NCBI GenBank assembly: GCA_021604925.1
Contig: BQJX01000056.1
Location: 1 to 9,789, forward strand
DNA length: 9,789 nt
Reading direction: 5' to 3'
Source of the DNA: Gemmatimonadota bacterium
Lineage (GTDB): Bacteria > ARS69
Part shown: piece after piece, positions 1-6,615 of the stretch
Numbering within the stretch: position 1 is the stretch's first letter
Layout of the letters: every line of letters starts with the position of its first letter
The notes under the pieces: generated by a model
Database searches by the model: none
The model's input: the letters and a program-made list of their open reading frames with translations, nothing else
What the model was told of the DNA's origin: nothing
Position numbers and translations under genes: made by a program

Positions 1-276
1 GGTGCTGGGTCCGGAGACTTCCACGGCCCAGTGGTCGTTCGTCAGGGGATCCAGATAGCGTTGGATATTCTGCACGTCGCCGGGTCGGCGACCCAGTCGG
101 ATCAGTCCGCCGCGCTCGGCCACTGCGGCCAGCAGCGATCCCAACCGGAGCGCCATCTCCACGCTATCCGGGATGGCCAGGATCTCCTCGGCCCGTCGAC
201 GCTCCTCCAATCGGAGAAGACGCCCGGCCAGCATCTTGCGGATCAGATCCTGGTAGGTCAGCCGTTCCTTGCGCAT
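1..276 (-). CDS. Unrecognised protein, 5' part (runs off the left edge)
   Basis: Reading the minus strand from ATG at 276 gives 92 codons with no stop to the window edge, so only the N-terminus is present. The ATG is the only usable start: the frame is closed by a stop at 342-340 and has no GTG or TTG between. The protein starts MRKERLTYQDLIRKMLAGRL and has a charged, probably helical first 35 residues rich in Arg and Glu, then a more hydrophobic helix-like stretch (about residues 39-56, LGSLLAAVAERGG). No signal peptide or membrane segment is visible, so it is probably cytoplasmic. Codon third positions are mostly G or C, as in the other genes here. The overlapping plus-strand frame at 31-363 has the Gln/His/Arg-rich look of a shadow. 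It is divergent from the GT9 gene. No Shine-Dalgarno sequence is obvious. I do not recognise the family. Confidence 0.6.
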   Translation of the reverse strand, partial: MRKERLTYQDLIRKMLAGRLLRLEERRRAEEILAIPDSVEMALRLGSLLAAVAERGGLIRLGRRPGDVQNIQRYLDPLTNDHWAVEVSGPST

Positions 277-341
277 GGGCCGAATGCTCGCAGGTGGGGG
301 CTCTTGGATGATGGCGGCGCAGGTTGTCGTCCCATGATCCT

Positions 342-361
342 AACGGGGCGGCGCCCCCGTT
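342..361. repeat. Inverted repeat between divergent genes, overlapping a TTGACA box
   Basis: A perfect 7-bp inverted repeat (AACGGGG, 6-nt spacer, CCCCGTT) lies in the intergenic region between the minus-strand gene and the glycosyltransferase. Its right arm overlaps the first bases of TTGACA at 360-365. It could be an operator or a short bidirectional hairpin. There is no T-run after it, so it does not look like a classical terminator. Confidence 0.35.
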
Positions 362-403
362 GACAAGCGGCGGCGGGCGTTCCTTGGCATTCCGGTATAG
401 AAT
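360..403 (+). promoter_or_regulatory. Possible promoter of the glycosyltransferase gene
   Basis: TTGACA at 360-365 matches a perfect -35 box and TAGAAT at 398-403 matches five of six bases of a -10 box, about 40 nt upstream of the start codon. The two are about 32 bp apart, too far to work together as a normal sigma-70 promoter, so at most one is used or each belongs to a different promoter. The call rests on motif likeness only. Confidence 0.2.
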
Positions 404-442
404 TCACGCGTCGACGCCGATGATCGGGCGGGAGGAGGTCGA

Positions 443-1567
443 GTGGCCCACGAATCGCGATGGAAGACAGACTGCCGCTACTTCGTGGGCGATCGGCCTT
501 GCGTCTTTCGCAGGGAATGCGAAGGATGCCCAGAATACTCAAAGATGGGACGAAGAGTGCTCGTCCTCAAGATCGGCGCGCTCGGCGACGTGCTGCGGAC
601 CACGCCGATCCTGCGGGCCCTGACGGCGTCCGAGGACCCGGTGCACGTGACCTGGGTCGTGGGTGAGGGAGCGCGTTCGCTGCTGGCCGGGCATCCCCGC
701 ATCGATCGGCTGCTGGTGCCCGGGTTCGAGACCTCCGAGCGGCTCGGCGCGGAGCACTTCGATCTGGTCCTTTCGCTGGACAAGGATCCGTACCCGACCG
801 CGCTGGCCACCCGCATCCCGGCGACGGAACGTCGCGGGTTTGGCCGCGATCCCCACGGATCCCTGGTGCCGCTCCACGCGTCGGCTCGCTACGCCTACGA
901 TCTGGGGCTCTCCGATCAGACGAAGTTCTTCGAGAACGAGCGGACCTATCAGGACATGATCTTCGAGGTGGCGGGGCTGGACTGGCGGCACCAGGAGTAC
1001 GACGTCCCCGCGGTGGCGGACCATCTCGAGAGCGGGCGCGCCGGGTTGCGCGCGGCGCTGGGCGATGGGCCGGGTCCGGTGGTGGGATTCAACACGGGGG
1101 CCGGCGATGTCTTCGCCAACAAGGCGTGGACCGAGGACGGCTACGTGGATCTCGCGCATCGCCTGCACCGCGAAGGCTGCCGGGTGGCGCTGCTGGGCGG
1201 GCCGGGCGAGCGGGATCTCAATCGCGCCATTGCCCTGCGCTCGCAGGGAAGCGCGGTGGACACCGGATGCGATCACTCGCTGCCGGAGTTTGCCGGACTC
1301 GTGGCGGCGTGCGATCTGGTCGTCACCGGCGACACGCTGGGCATGCACCTGGCGATCGCGGCGGCCGTCCCCACCGTGGTGCTGTTCGGTTCCACGTGTG
1401 CGCCGGAGATCGAACTCTACGGACGCGGCGAAAAGATCGTGACGCCGATTTCATGCCATCCGTGTTACCGGCGCGAATGTGACATCTCGCCGAGCTGCCA
1501 GGATCTCATTACCCCGCAGTCGGTACACGACGCCGTGAAGCGCGGATTGGCCTCCGTCCGCCCCTAG
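443..1567 (+). CDS. Glycosyltransferase family 9 (ADP-heptose:LPS heptosyltransferase-like)
   Basis: This 374-residue protein looks like a GT9 (GT-B fold) enzyme, which typically transfers heptose or another sugar from a nucleotide donor to the lipopolysaccharide core at the inner face of the inner membrane. The N-terminal domain has the family signature KIGALGDVLRTTPILRAL near residues 43-60. The C-terminal nucleotide-sugar half contains GFNTGAGDVFANKAW, LLGGPGERD and GDTLGMHLAIAAAVPTVVLFG. Translation starts at GTG 443, behind GGAGGAGG at 431-438. The ATG at 545 would remove residues 1-34, which hold C11, C20, C26 and C29. A second cluster (C338, C341, C346, C352) lies near the C-terminus, where cysteines are usual in this family. 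The four-cysteine N-terminal extension suggests a metal or iron-sulfur site, which is inference. The sugar and acceptor cannot be told. It appears monocistronic, with 165 bp before the next gene. Confidence 0.88.
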   Translation: MAHESRWKTDCRYFVGDRPCVFRRECEGCPEYSKMGRRVLVLKIGALGDVLRTTPILRALTASEDPVHVTWVVGEGARSLLAGHPRIDRLLVPGFETSERLGAEHFDLVLSLDKDPYPTALATRIPATERRGFGRDPHGSLVPLHASARYAYDLGLSDQTKFFENERTYQDMIFEVAGLDWRHQEYDVPAVADHLESGRAGLRAALGDGPGPVVGFNTGAGDVFANKAWTEDGYVDLAHRLHREGCRVALLGGPGERDLNRAIALRSQGSAVDTGCDHSLPEFAGLVAACDLVVTGDTLGMHLAIAAAVPTVVLFGSTCAPEIELYGRGEKIVTPISCHPCYRRECDISPSCQDLITPQSVHDAVKRGLASVRP

Positions 1568-1681
1568 GCGATCCGGCTCCCCCACGGCCCCGGCGCCCAC
1601 GCCGCGCCCGCCGCCACATTCCGCTTCCTTCGTCCACCCCCGTCCGCCGAGCCGCTTCCCGCGCGGCCCGGGCCCCGGTCG

Positions 1682-1690
1682 TGTTATCCT
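1682..1690 (+). promoter_or_regulatory. Possible extended -10 promoter of the propeller gene
   Basis: TGTTATCCT fits the extended -10 form TGnTAnnnT and lies 42 nt before the start codon, in a short A/T-containing island inside a very C-rich intergenic region. There is no recognisable -35 box at the usual distance. Extended -10 promoters can do without one. Confidence 0.3.
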
Positions 1691-1705
1691 GGGGGCACTT
1701 CCCCC
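1691..1705 (+). repeat. G5/C5 hairpin in the leader of the propeller gene
   Basis: GGGGG, a 5-nt loop CACTT, and CCCCC form a perfect 5-bp all-GC stem directly after the putative -10 box and about 28 nt before the start codon. Depending on the transcription start it would be wholly or partly in the 5' leader, where it could stabilise the messenger or act as an operator. It is too far upstream to cover the Shine-Dalgarno sequence (GGAG, 1722-1725). Confidence 0.3.
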
Positions 1706-1732
1706 GTCCAACGCATCCACCGGAGTGACCCC

Positions 1733-4390
1733 ATGAAGCGCATCCACGCCCTAGCCCTAGCGGTGGTCTCCGTGGCCGTCGTTACGAACTTCCTCCCGTC
1801 CGACCATCCGGAACCGACCCCGGGCAAGCCCGACCGCCAGAAGGCGCCCGGCTTCCTGTTCGACGAGGCCGCGTTCAGCGAAGAACAGAAGAAGGAAGAG
1901 GGCCACGCCTGGGAGATGTTCGACTGGTGGTACGGCCCGCGCGCGTTCCCGAACGAGCGCATTCCGGAGTCCGCGTTCTTCGACGCGTGGCAGTACGCAC
2001 GCACCGAGATCCCGCTGGATGAGTCGCAGTTCGGGCATCGCGCGGCCAGTTGGACGTCGATCGGGCCGGACAACGTGGGCGGTCGGATGCTGTCGGTGGC
2101 GATCGACCCGGCGAATACGTCTCGCATCTGGGGCGGATCGGCCAGCGGCGGGCTGTGGTTCTCGGACACCGCCGCCGAAGGCGCCGCCGCGTGGACGCGG
2201 ATCGAGACGGGCTATCCCACGCTCTCCGTGAGCGCCATCGTCATCGACGCCACGAACTCCGACAACATGGTGATCGGCACGGGTGAGATCAGCCGCTACG
2301 AGCGTCCGTTGATCGGGACGCCCGGTGCCCGCAGCGCCTACGGAATGGGCATCCTTCGCTCCACGGATCAGGGAGTCACCTGGAACACCACCAGTCTCAC
2401 GTGGACGTTCGATCAGAGCCGCGCGGTCCTCGCGATTCGCGCGAATCCGTCGGACGCCACGGAACTGTGGGCGGCCACCAGCGAAGGCGTGTACCGCTCC
2501 ACCGACTCCGGTGCGAACTGGACGCTGTCGCTGGATCTGCTCATGACCATGGACGTGGTCGTGGATCCCACGAACGGCGCGGTCGTGTACGCGTCGTGCG
2601 GTCAGCTCGGCGTGCCGGATGACACGGAGGCCGGCATCTGGAAGACCACCAACTCGGGGAGCAGTTGGACCCGGCTGGGCGGCGGGTTGCCCACCACCGA
2701 CTTCGGCCGCACGCCGCTGGCGATCTCGGCGGACGGAACGCGGATCTACGCCGGGGTTTCGGATGCCGCGTCGCGCCAGATCGTGGGCCTCTTTCGCTCC
2801 ACGAACGCGGGGGCCACGTGGAGCAACATGAACTCGTCGAACTGGGCCAGCTCCCAGGCGTGGTACAACAACGCCGTGGCCGTGTCCCCCGCGAACCGCG
2901 ATCTGGTGCTCGCCGGCGGCCTGGACCTGTACCGCACCACGAACGGCGGCGGCAACCTGAACGACGTGACCGCCTGGTACCTCGGCTACGACGGGGTCGT
3001 TCCCGCGGGCGGTCCCGAGGGCCCCGACGACTACGTCCATGCCGATCAGCACGGCATCGCGTTCGACCCCAGTAATTCCAGCCTGGTCTACGTGGCCTGC
3101 GACGGCGGCATCTTCAAGTCCACCGACGCCGGCGCCACCTGGGGCGGCAGGAACGGCAACCTCCGGACGTCGCAGATCTACAACGGCTTTGCCAACGGCT
3201 ACTCCACGGATGATCTCGCGCTCGGCGGACTGCAGGACAACGGCACCATCAAGTACGTGGGTACGGACTCCTGGAGCAAGGTGTTCGGGGGCGACGGCGG
3301 CTGGTGCGCGATCGATCCTTCCGACGAGGACACGCTGTACGAGGAGTACGTGTACCTGAACATGCACAAGAGCACGGACGGCGGGGCCAACTGGTTCGAG
3401 GTGCACTCGTACTCCAGCGGCTCGGCCAACTTCATCGCGCCGTTCGTGATCGCGGAGTCGAGCCCGAACACGCTCTACGGCGGAATGCTCTCGGTGCACA
3501 AGTCCACGAACGGCGGTTCGAGCTGGTCCTATCCGGATGGCGACTCCAACTGGAACGGGACGGCGGTGGCCACGATCGGCGTGTCGCGACTCAGCGCGAA
3601 CCACGTGATCGCGGGCACCGGCAACTCCAGCTCCACGTCCGTGGTCGAGATTCGCCGCACCACGAACGGCGGTTCCTCCTGGACGGACGTGACCGCGCAG
3701 CTGCCGAATCGCTATCCCACGGACTTCTCCTACAATCCGAACTCCAACACCGACGTGTGGGCCGCGTTCTCCGGCTACGGCACCGGTCACGTGTACCGCT
3801 CCACCGACGCCGGCCTGACCTGGACGGACGTGTCCGGGAACCTGCCGGACGTGCCGGCGCAGACGGTGGTGGTGGATCCCGTCGACGCGGACTGGGCGTA
3901 CCTGGGCACGGACCTCGGGGTCTACCGCACCACCGACGGGGGCGCCACCTGGACGGACTTCAACGCCGGCATCCCCACGGCCATGGTCCTGGACCTGGTG
4001 ATCCGCCAGACGAATCGACGGATGCGCGCCGCCACCTTCGGCAACGGTGTCTGGGAGATCGATCTCCCAGAGCCGGCGGTTGCCGTGGTGGAGGGGCCCG
4101 CCGTGGCCACGTCGCTGCTGCAGCTGGAGGCGGCCCAACCCAACCCGTTCCGCGCCGCGACCACCGTCCGCTTCTCGCTCCGTCGGGAGGCCCCGGTCTC
4201 GCTGACGGTGCATGACGCGTCCGGTCGCCTGATCCAAACCCTGGTGTCCGGCGCCCGGCCCTCCGGGACCGGCGAGGCAACCTGGGACGGCCGGGATGCG
4301 GCGGGGCGCCCCGTGGCCGCCGGCGTCTACTTCGTACGGTTGGTCTCGGGCAGCCTCCGCGAGTCCACCAAGGTGACATTCCTCCGGTAG
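1733..4390 (+). CDS. Exported Asp-box beta-propeller protein (sortilin/BNR-like) with C-terminal FlgD-like sorting domain
   Basis: An 885-residue exported or surface protein. A short hydrophobic N-terminus (residues 5-20) is a plausible but weak signal peptide. Residues about 105-775 hold ten canonical Asp-boxes of the form S/T-x-D/N-x-G-x-x-W, starting at 210, 256, 305, 356, 463, 547, 591, 643, 690 and 733, plus a degenerate one at 402. This is the repeat of BNR, sortilin (Vps10) and GH74-type propellers, probably two propeller domains. The stretch YVHADQHGIAFDP (434-446) resembles the conserved H-x-D-x-H segment of sortilin-like bacterial propellers. Residues about 797-885 form an FlgD-like Ig domain (QPNPFRAATTVRFSL, DASGRL, WDGRDAAGRPVAAGVYFVRL) of the kind used as a type IX sorting signal. 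The ATG follows GGAG at 1722-1725. Binding to glycans or proteins is likely. No catalytic pair can be assigned, so an enzymatic role is open. DNA repeats follow the boxes, for example the same 18-mer at 2932 and 3655. Confidence 0.85.
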   Translation: MKRIHALALAVVSVAVVTNFLPSDHPEPTPGKPDRQKAPGFLFDEAAFSEEQKKEEGHAWEMFDWWYGPRAFPNERIPESAFFDAWQYARTEIPLDESQFGHRAASWTSIGPDNVGGRMLSVAIDPANTSRIWGGSASGGLWFSDTAAEGAAAWTRIETGYPTLSVSAIVIDATNSDNMVIGTGEISRYERPLIGTPGARSAYGMGILRSTDQGVTWNTTSLTWTFDQSRAVLAIRANPSDATELWAATSEGVYRSTDSGANWTLSLDLLMTMDVVVDPTNGAVVYASCGQLGVPDDTEAGIWKTTNSGSSWTRLGGGLPTTDFGRTPLAISADGTRIYAGVSDAASRQIVGLFRSTNAGATWSNMNSSNWASSQAWYNNAVAVSPANRDLVLAGGLDLYRTTNGGGNLNDVTAWYLGYDGVVPAGGPEGPDDYVHADQHGIAFDPSNSSLVYVACDGGIFKSTDAGATWGGRNGNLRTSQIYNGFANGYSTDDLALGGLQDNGTIKYVGTDSWSKVFGGDGGWCAIDPSDEDTLYEEYVYLNMHKSTDGGANWFEVHSYSSGSANFIAPFVIAESSPNTLYGGMLSVHKSTNGGSSWSYPDGDSNWNGTAVATIGVSRLSANHVIAGTGNSSSTSVVEIRRTTNGGSSWTDVTAQLPNRYPTDFSYNPNSNTDVWAAFSGYGTGHVYRSTDAGLTWTDVSGNLPDVPAQTVVVDPVDADWAYLGTDLGVYRTTDGGATWTDFNAGIPTAMVLDLVIRQTNRRMRAATFGNGVWEIDLPEPAVAVVEGPAVATSLLQLEAAQPNPFRAATTVRFSLRREAPVSLTVHDASGRLIQTLVSGARPSGTGEATWDGRDAAGRPVAAGVYFVRLVSGSLRESTKVTFLR

Positions 4391-4404
4391 CCATCCGGAG
4401 GAGT
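4378..4404 (+). terminator. Hairpin enclosing the stop codon of the propeller gene
   Basis: TCCTCCGG (4380-4387), a 7-nt loop holding the TAG stop, and CCGGAGGA (4395-4402) form a perfect 8-bp stem, extendable by a U-G and an A-U pair to ten pairs. No U-run follows, so it is not a classical intrinsic terminator. It may protect the 3' end of the messenger or act as a weak terminator or pause before the TlpA gene. Confidence 0.45.
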
Positions 4405-4469
4405 CCCCGGTATCGTTTGGCTCCTCGGCTCCCGATCGTCTTCCCGGCTTCGAGAAAGGACACACCCCC

Positions 4470-5075
4470 ATGCACCTGTTCGCTCGCGCCGCCCGGTGCG
4501 CGGTCCTGCTGATCCTCCCGGTGGTTCTCGCCGCTCCCTCGTCCACGCAGGCCGAGGACGCGCGCACGAAGGCGCCCGCGTTCCGTGCCCTGGACATGAG
4601 CGGAGAGCGCTTCACGCTGGACGACCTGCTCGGCAAGGGCCCCATCGTGGTGGACTTCTGGGCCACCTGGTGCAAGCCCTGCATCAAGGAACTGCCCTAC
4701 GTGCAGCGCCTCCTGGACGACTACCGGGATCAGGGCGTGCAGGTGCTGGCGGTCACCATCGACTCGCCCAAGTCGCAGAACCAGGTCCGCAAGTTCATCA
4801 AGACGCGCAAGTACGACTTCCGCGTGGTGATGGACGCGGAGCAGGACGTGTTCAAGAAGCTCCAGGGGAAGGGGACCATTCCGTATCTCGTGATCCTGGA
4901 TTCGGAGGGCTTCATTCGCTACCACCACACCGGGTACCGCCCGGGCGACGAGAAGGAACTGGTACGGGTCGTGGAAGAGCTGCTGGCCGAAGCGAAGGAC
5001 GCGCCGTCCGCTGAAATGGACGAAGCGTCGGACGGAGGGGAAGTGGCGGAGCCCGCGGTGGAGAAGGCGGGGTGA
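4470..5075 (+). CDS. TlpA/ResA-like thioredoxin-family protein, exported
   Basis: A 201-residue thiol-disulfide protein of the TlpA/ResA/AhpC-TSA group. Residues 1-28 look like a signal peptide (hydrophobic 11-22, then STQA before EDARTK), putting it in the periplasm. The active site is WCKPC (C68, C71) in VDFWATWCKPC, and the cis-proline is P138 in GTIPYLVILD. KAPAFRALDMSGERFTLDDL is the typical N-terminal lead-in of the family. Such proteins usually reduce disulfides in periplasmic or outer-membrane partners or in cytochrome c maturation. Residues 177-201 are an acidic, Ala/Glu-rich tail beyond the fold. ATG 4470 is preceded by AAAGGA at 4455-4460. The stop codon overlaps the GTG start of the downstream barrel gene, so the two are probably translated together, and the barrel protein is the first candidate partner. 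Confidence 0.92.
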   Translation: MHLFARAARCAVLLILPVVLAAPSSTQAEDARTKAPAFRALDMSGERFTLDDLLGKGPIVVDFWATWCKPCIKELPYVQRLLDDYRDQGVQVLAVTIDSPKSQNQVRKFIKTRKYDFRVVMDAEQDVFKKLQGKGTIPYLVILDSEGFIRYHHTGYRPGDEKELVRVVEELLAEAKDAPSAEMDEASDGGEVAEPAVEKAG

Positions 5076-6574
5076 CTCGTCTGCACCTGGGCCGCGGCCT
5101 CGTGCCGCTCCTCCTGTTGAGCCTGCCGGTCGCGGCCTCCGCGGCCGACGAACTGTACCTCAGCGCCACGAACAAGTTCGAGTACCGACGCTTCGATCAG
5201 GAGTCGCGCCGCGAGGAGGCGCTCCGGAACCGACTGGAGGTCTCCGCGTACCAGGGGATCTTCGGGGCGTGGGTGCGCCTGGAAGGGCTGCAGATCTCCG
5301 CGCCCTCCTTCTACGATCCGTACGGCGTCTTCGAAGAGACCGACGAGCCGGGCCGCATCGATCGGACGGAAGTCACCAAGCGACTGTTCACGGTGAACAC
5401 CGATTCCTTCCGCGCCGAAGTCGGCGACGTGTCCCACACGTTCGGTCGCGGGCTGATGCTCTCCGTGTTCGAGGACGAGGCGCTGAACTTCGACACGCGG
5501 CTGGAGGGATTCCGCGGCCGCGTGGATCACGAACGCGGCAGCGCCACGGTCATTGCCGGCAGCGCGGAGGGGAATCGGTTCCGCGGAGTCTTCGTGGAGC
5601 CGGACGCGCGCGGGCCGGTGCGCGCGGGCGCCGGGTTCGTGGAGGCGTGGGGCGGCGAATCGAACACGGACGTGTTTCCGCGGGAGCAGCACGCGGGCGC
5701 GTTCGCGGAGGTGGCCGCCGGGCCGGCCAACTTCTACGGCGAGTACGTGGAGCGGCGTTTTCCCGGGCTGGAGGGGGCGGGTGCCTTCGGGACGCCCGGC
5801 CGAGGCGCCTTTGCCGCTGCCGACATCACGCTGGGGAGCGCCACGGCTTCCGTGGAGGTGCGCGACTTCTTCCGCTTCGAGCACGCGTACAACGATCCGC
5901 CGACCACGTTGCGGCAGCACACGTGGACGTCACTGAACCGCGTGAACGGCCAGGTGCTGGCGGACATCCCGGACGACGACGTCCTGGGCGTCCTGGCCTC
6001 GGCGGAGTACGCGTACGACTTCTTCACCACGTTCCAGGGAAGCTGGAGCCGGCTGGATCGCGGCGACAACGACGACGACTTCTTCGAGGTCTACGGCGAA
6101 GCCAAGGGCAACTGGCGGGAGAAGGTGTTCGTGACGGCGGCGGCGTCCGAGTCGGAGCTGTCGTTCGGCACGCTGTTCGAGGAGAGGATCGGCGGGTTCG
6201 GCGAGGTCGTGTACGAGTTCAACGACCGGAACAGTCTGTCCGTGGGAGTGGAGTGGTCCGAGATCCAGGAGTCCAGCCGGGTGACGCGCGAGTTCGAGTT
6301 TCCGCACGAGTTCTCCGAGCGGATCTGGTACGCATCCTGGGGGCGGTCGCCGTGGCTGAACCTCACGTTCACCTACGAGGACACCACCGAGGAGGACCCC
6401 GCGGAAGACCGCGACGAGTGGTACACGCTCTTCGCCGAGATCGCCGTGGCGGAAAATCACGATCTCAACGTGAGTTTCGGGTCCGAGAAGGGCGGCTGGA
6501 AATGCACGGGCGGCGTGTGCTTCTTCGAGCCGGAATTCGAAGGGTTGAAGGTGAAATGGGTCGCCCGTTTCTAG
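5072..6574 (+). CDS. Outer-membrane beta-barrel protein, DUF6029-like
   Basis: A 500-residue predicted outer-membrane protein. Residues 1-24 or 25 are a clear signal peptide (VPLLLLSLPVAASA, then ADELYL). The mature part alternates polar and hydrophobic or aromatic residues and ends in Phe (KVKWVARF), the usual barrel C-terminal signal. The segment EVGDVSHTFGRGLMLSVFED (residues 116-135) resembles the GDf-x-tFGrGl stretch of DUF6029-type proteins. The end GGWKCTGGVCFFEPEFEG carries C478 and C483, in the position of the C-x-GGVC motif that I recall from that group. Start is GTG 5072, whose first four bases are GTGA and overlap the TlpA stop. GGAG at 5060-5063 is the likely ribosome site. The tight coupling suggests that TlpA keeps this cysteine pair in the right redox state or delivers something through the barrel, which is inference. 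Its transport role is unknown. Confidence 0.8.
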   Translation: MTRLHLGRGLVPLLLLSLPVAASAADELYLSATNKFEYRRFDQESRREEALRNRLEVSAYQGIFGAWVRLEGLQISAPSFYDPYGVFEETDEPGRIDRTEVTKRLFTVNTDSFRAEVGDVSHTFGRGLMLSVFEDEALNFDTRLEGFRGRVDHERGSATVIAGSAEGNRFRGVFVEPDARGPVRAGAGFVEAWGGESNTDVFPREQHAGAFAEVAAGPANFYGEYVERRFPGLEGAGAFGTPGRGAFAAADITLGSATASVEVRDFFRFEHAYNDPPTTLRQHTWTSLNRVNGQVLADIPDDDVLGVLASAEYAYDFFTTFQGSWSRLDRGDNDDDFFEVYGEAKGNWREKVFVTAAASESELSFGTLFEERIGGFGEVVYEFNDRNSLSVGVEWSEIQESSRVTREFEFPHEFSERIWYASWGRSPWLNLTFTYEDTTEEDPAEDRDEWYTLFAEIAVAENHDLNVSFGSEKGGWKCTGGVCFFEPEFEGLKVKWVARF

Positions 6575-6615
6575 TAGGATGACGCACGCGCGCGCCTGCG
6601 CTTCGAGAGGGAATC

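Noticed and set aside
31..363. 110-codon plus-strand frame at the left edge
   Set aside because: Gln/His/Arg-rich shadow opposite the minus-strand partial gene, which has better codon use and a more natural protein composition.
1568..1732. Strongly C-rich intergenic stretch as a possible small RNA or gene
   Set aside because: No start with ribosome site, no convincing long fold and no terminator beyond short GC stems; apart from the putative promoter and hairpin nothing is supported.
1757..4687. 976-codon open frame on the minus strand
   Set aside because: Antisense shadow of the propeller and TlpA genes; it is rich in Arg, Gly, Val and His without domain features, as expected opposite GC-rich coding DNA.
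5072..5075. General reassignment of TGA to an amino acid
   Set aside because: The TlpA gene ends naturally at TGA 5073-5075 with the next gene starting there; reading through would give an unrelated frame overlapping the barrel gene and soon meeting more TGA codons.
6582..6595. Alternating purine-pyrimidine (CG-rich) tract before the lipoprotein gene
   Set aside because: Only 14 nt and expected now and then in GC-rich DNA; no sign of function such as Z-DNA formation can be argued.
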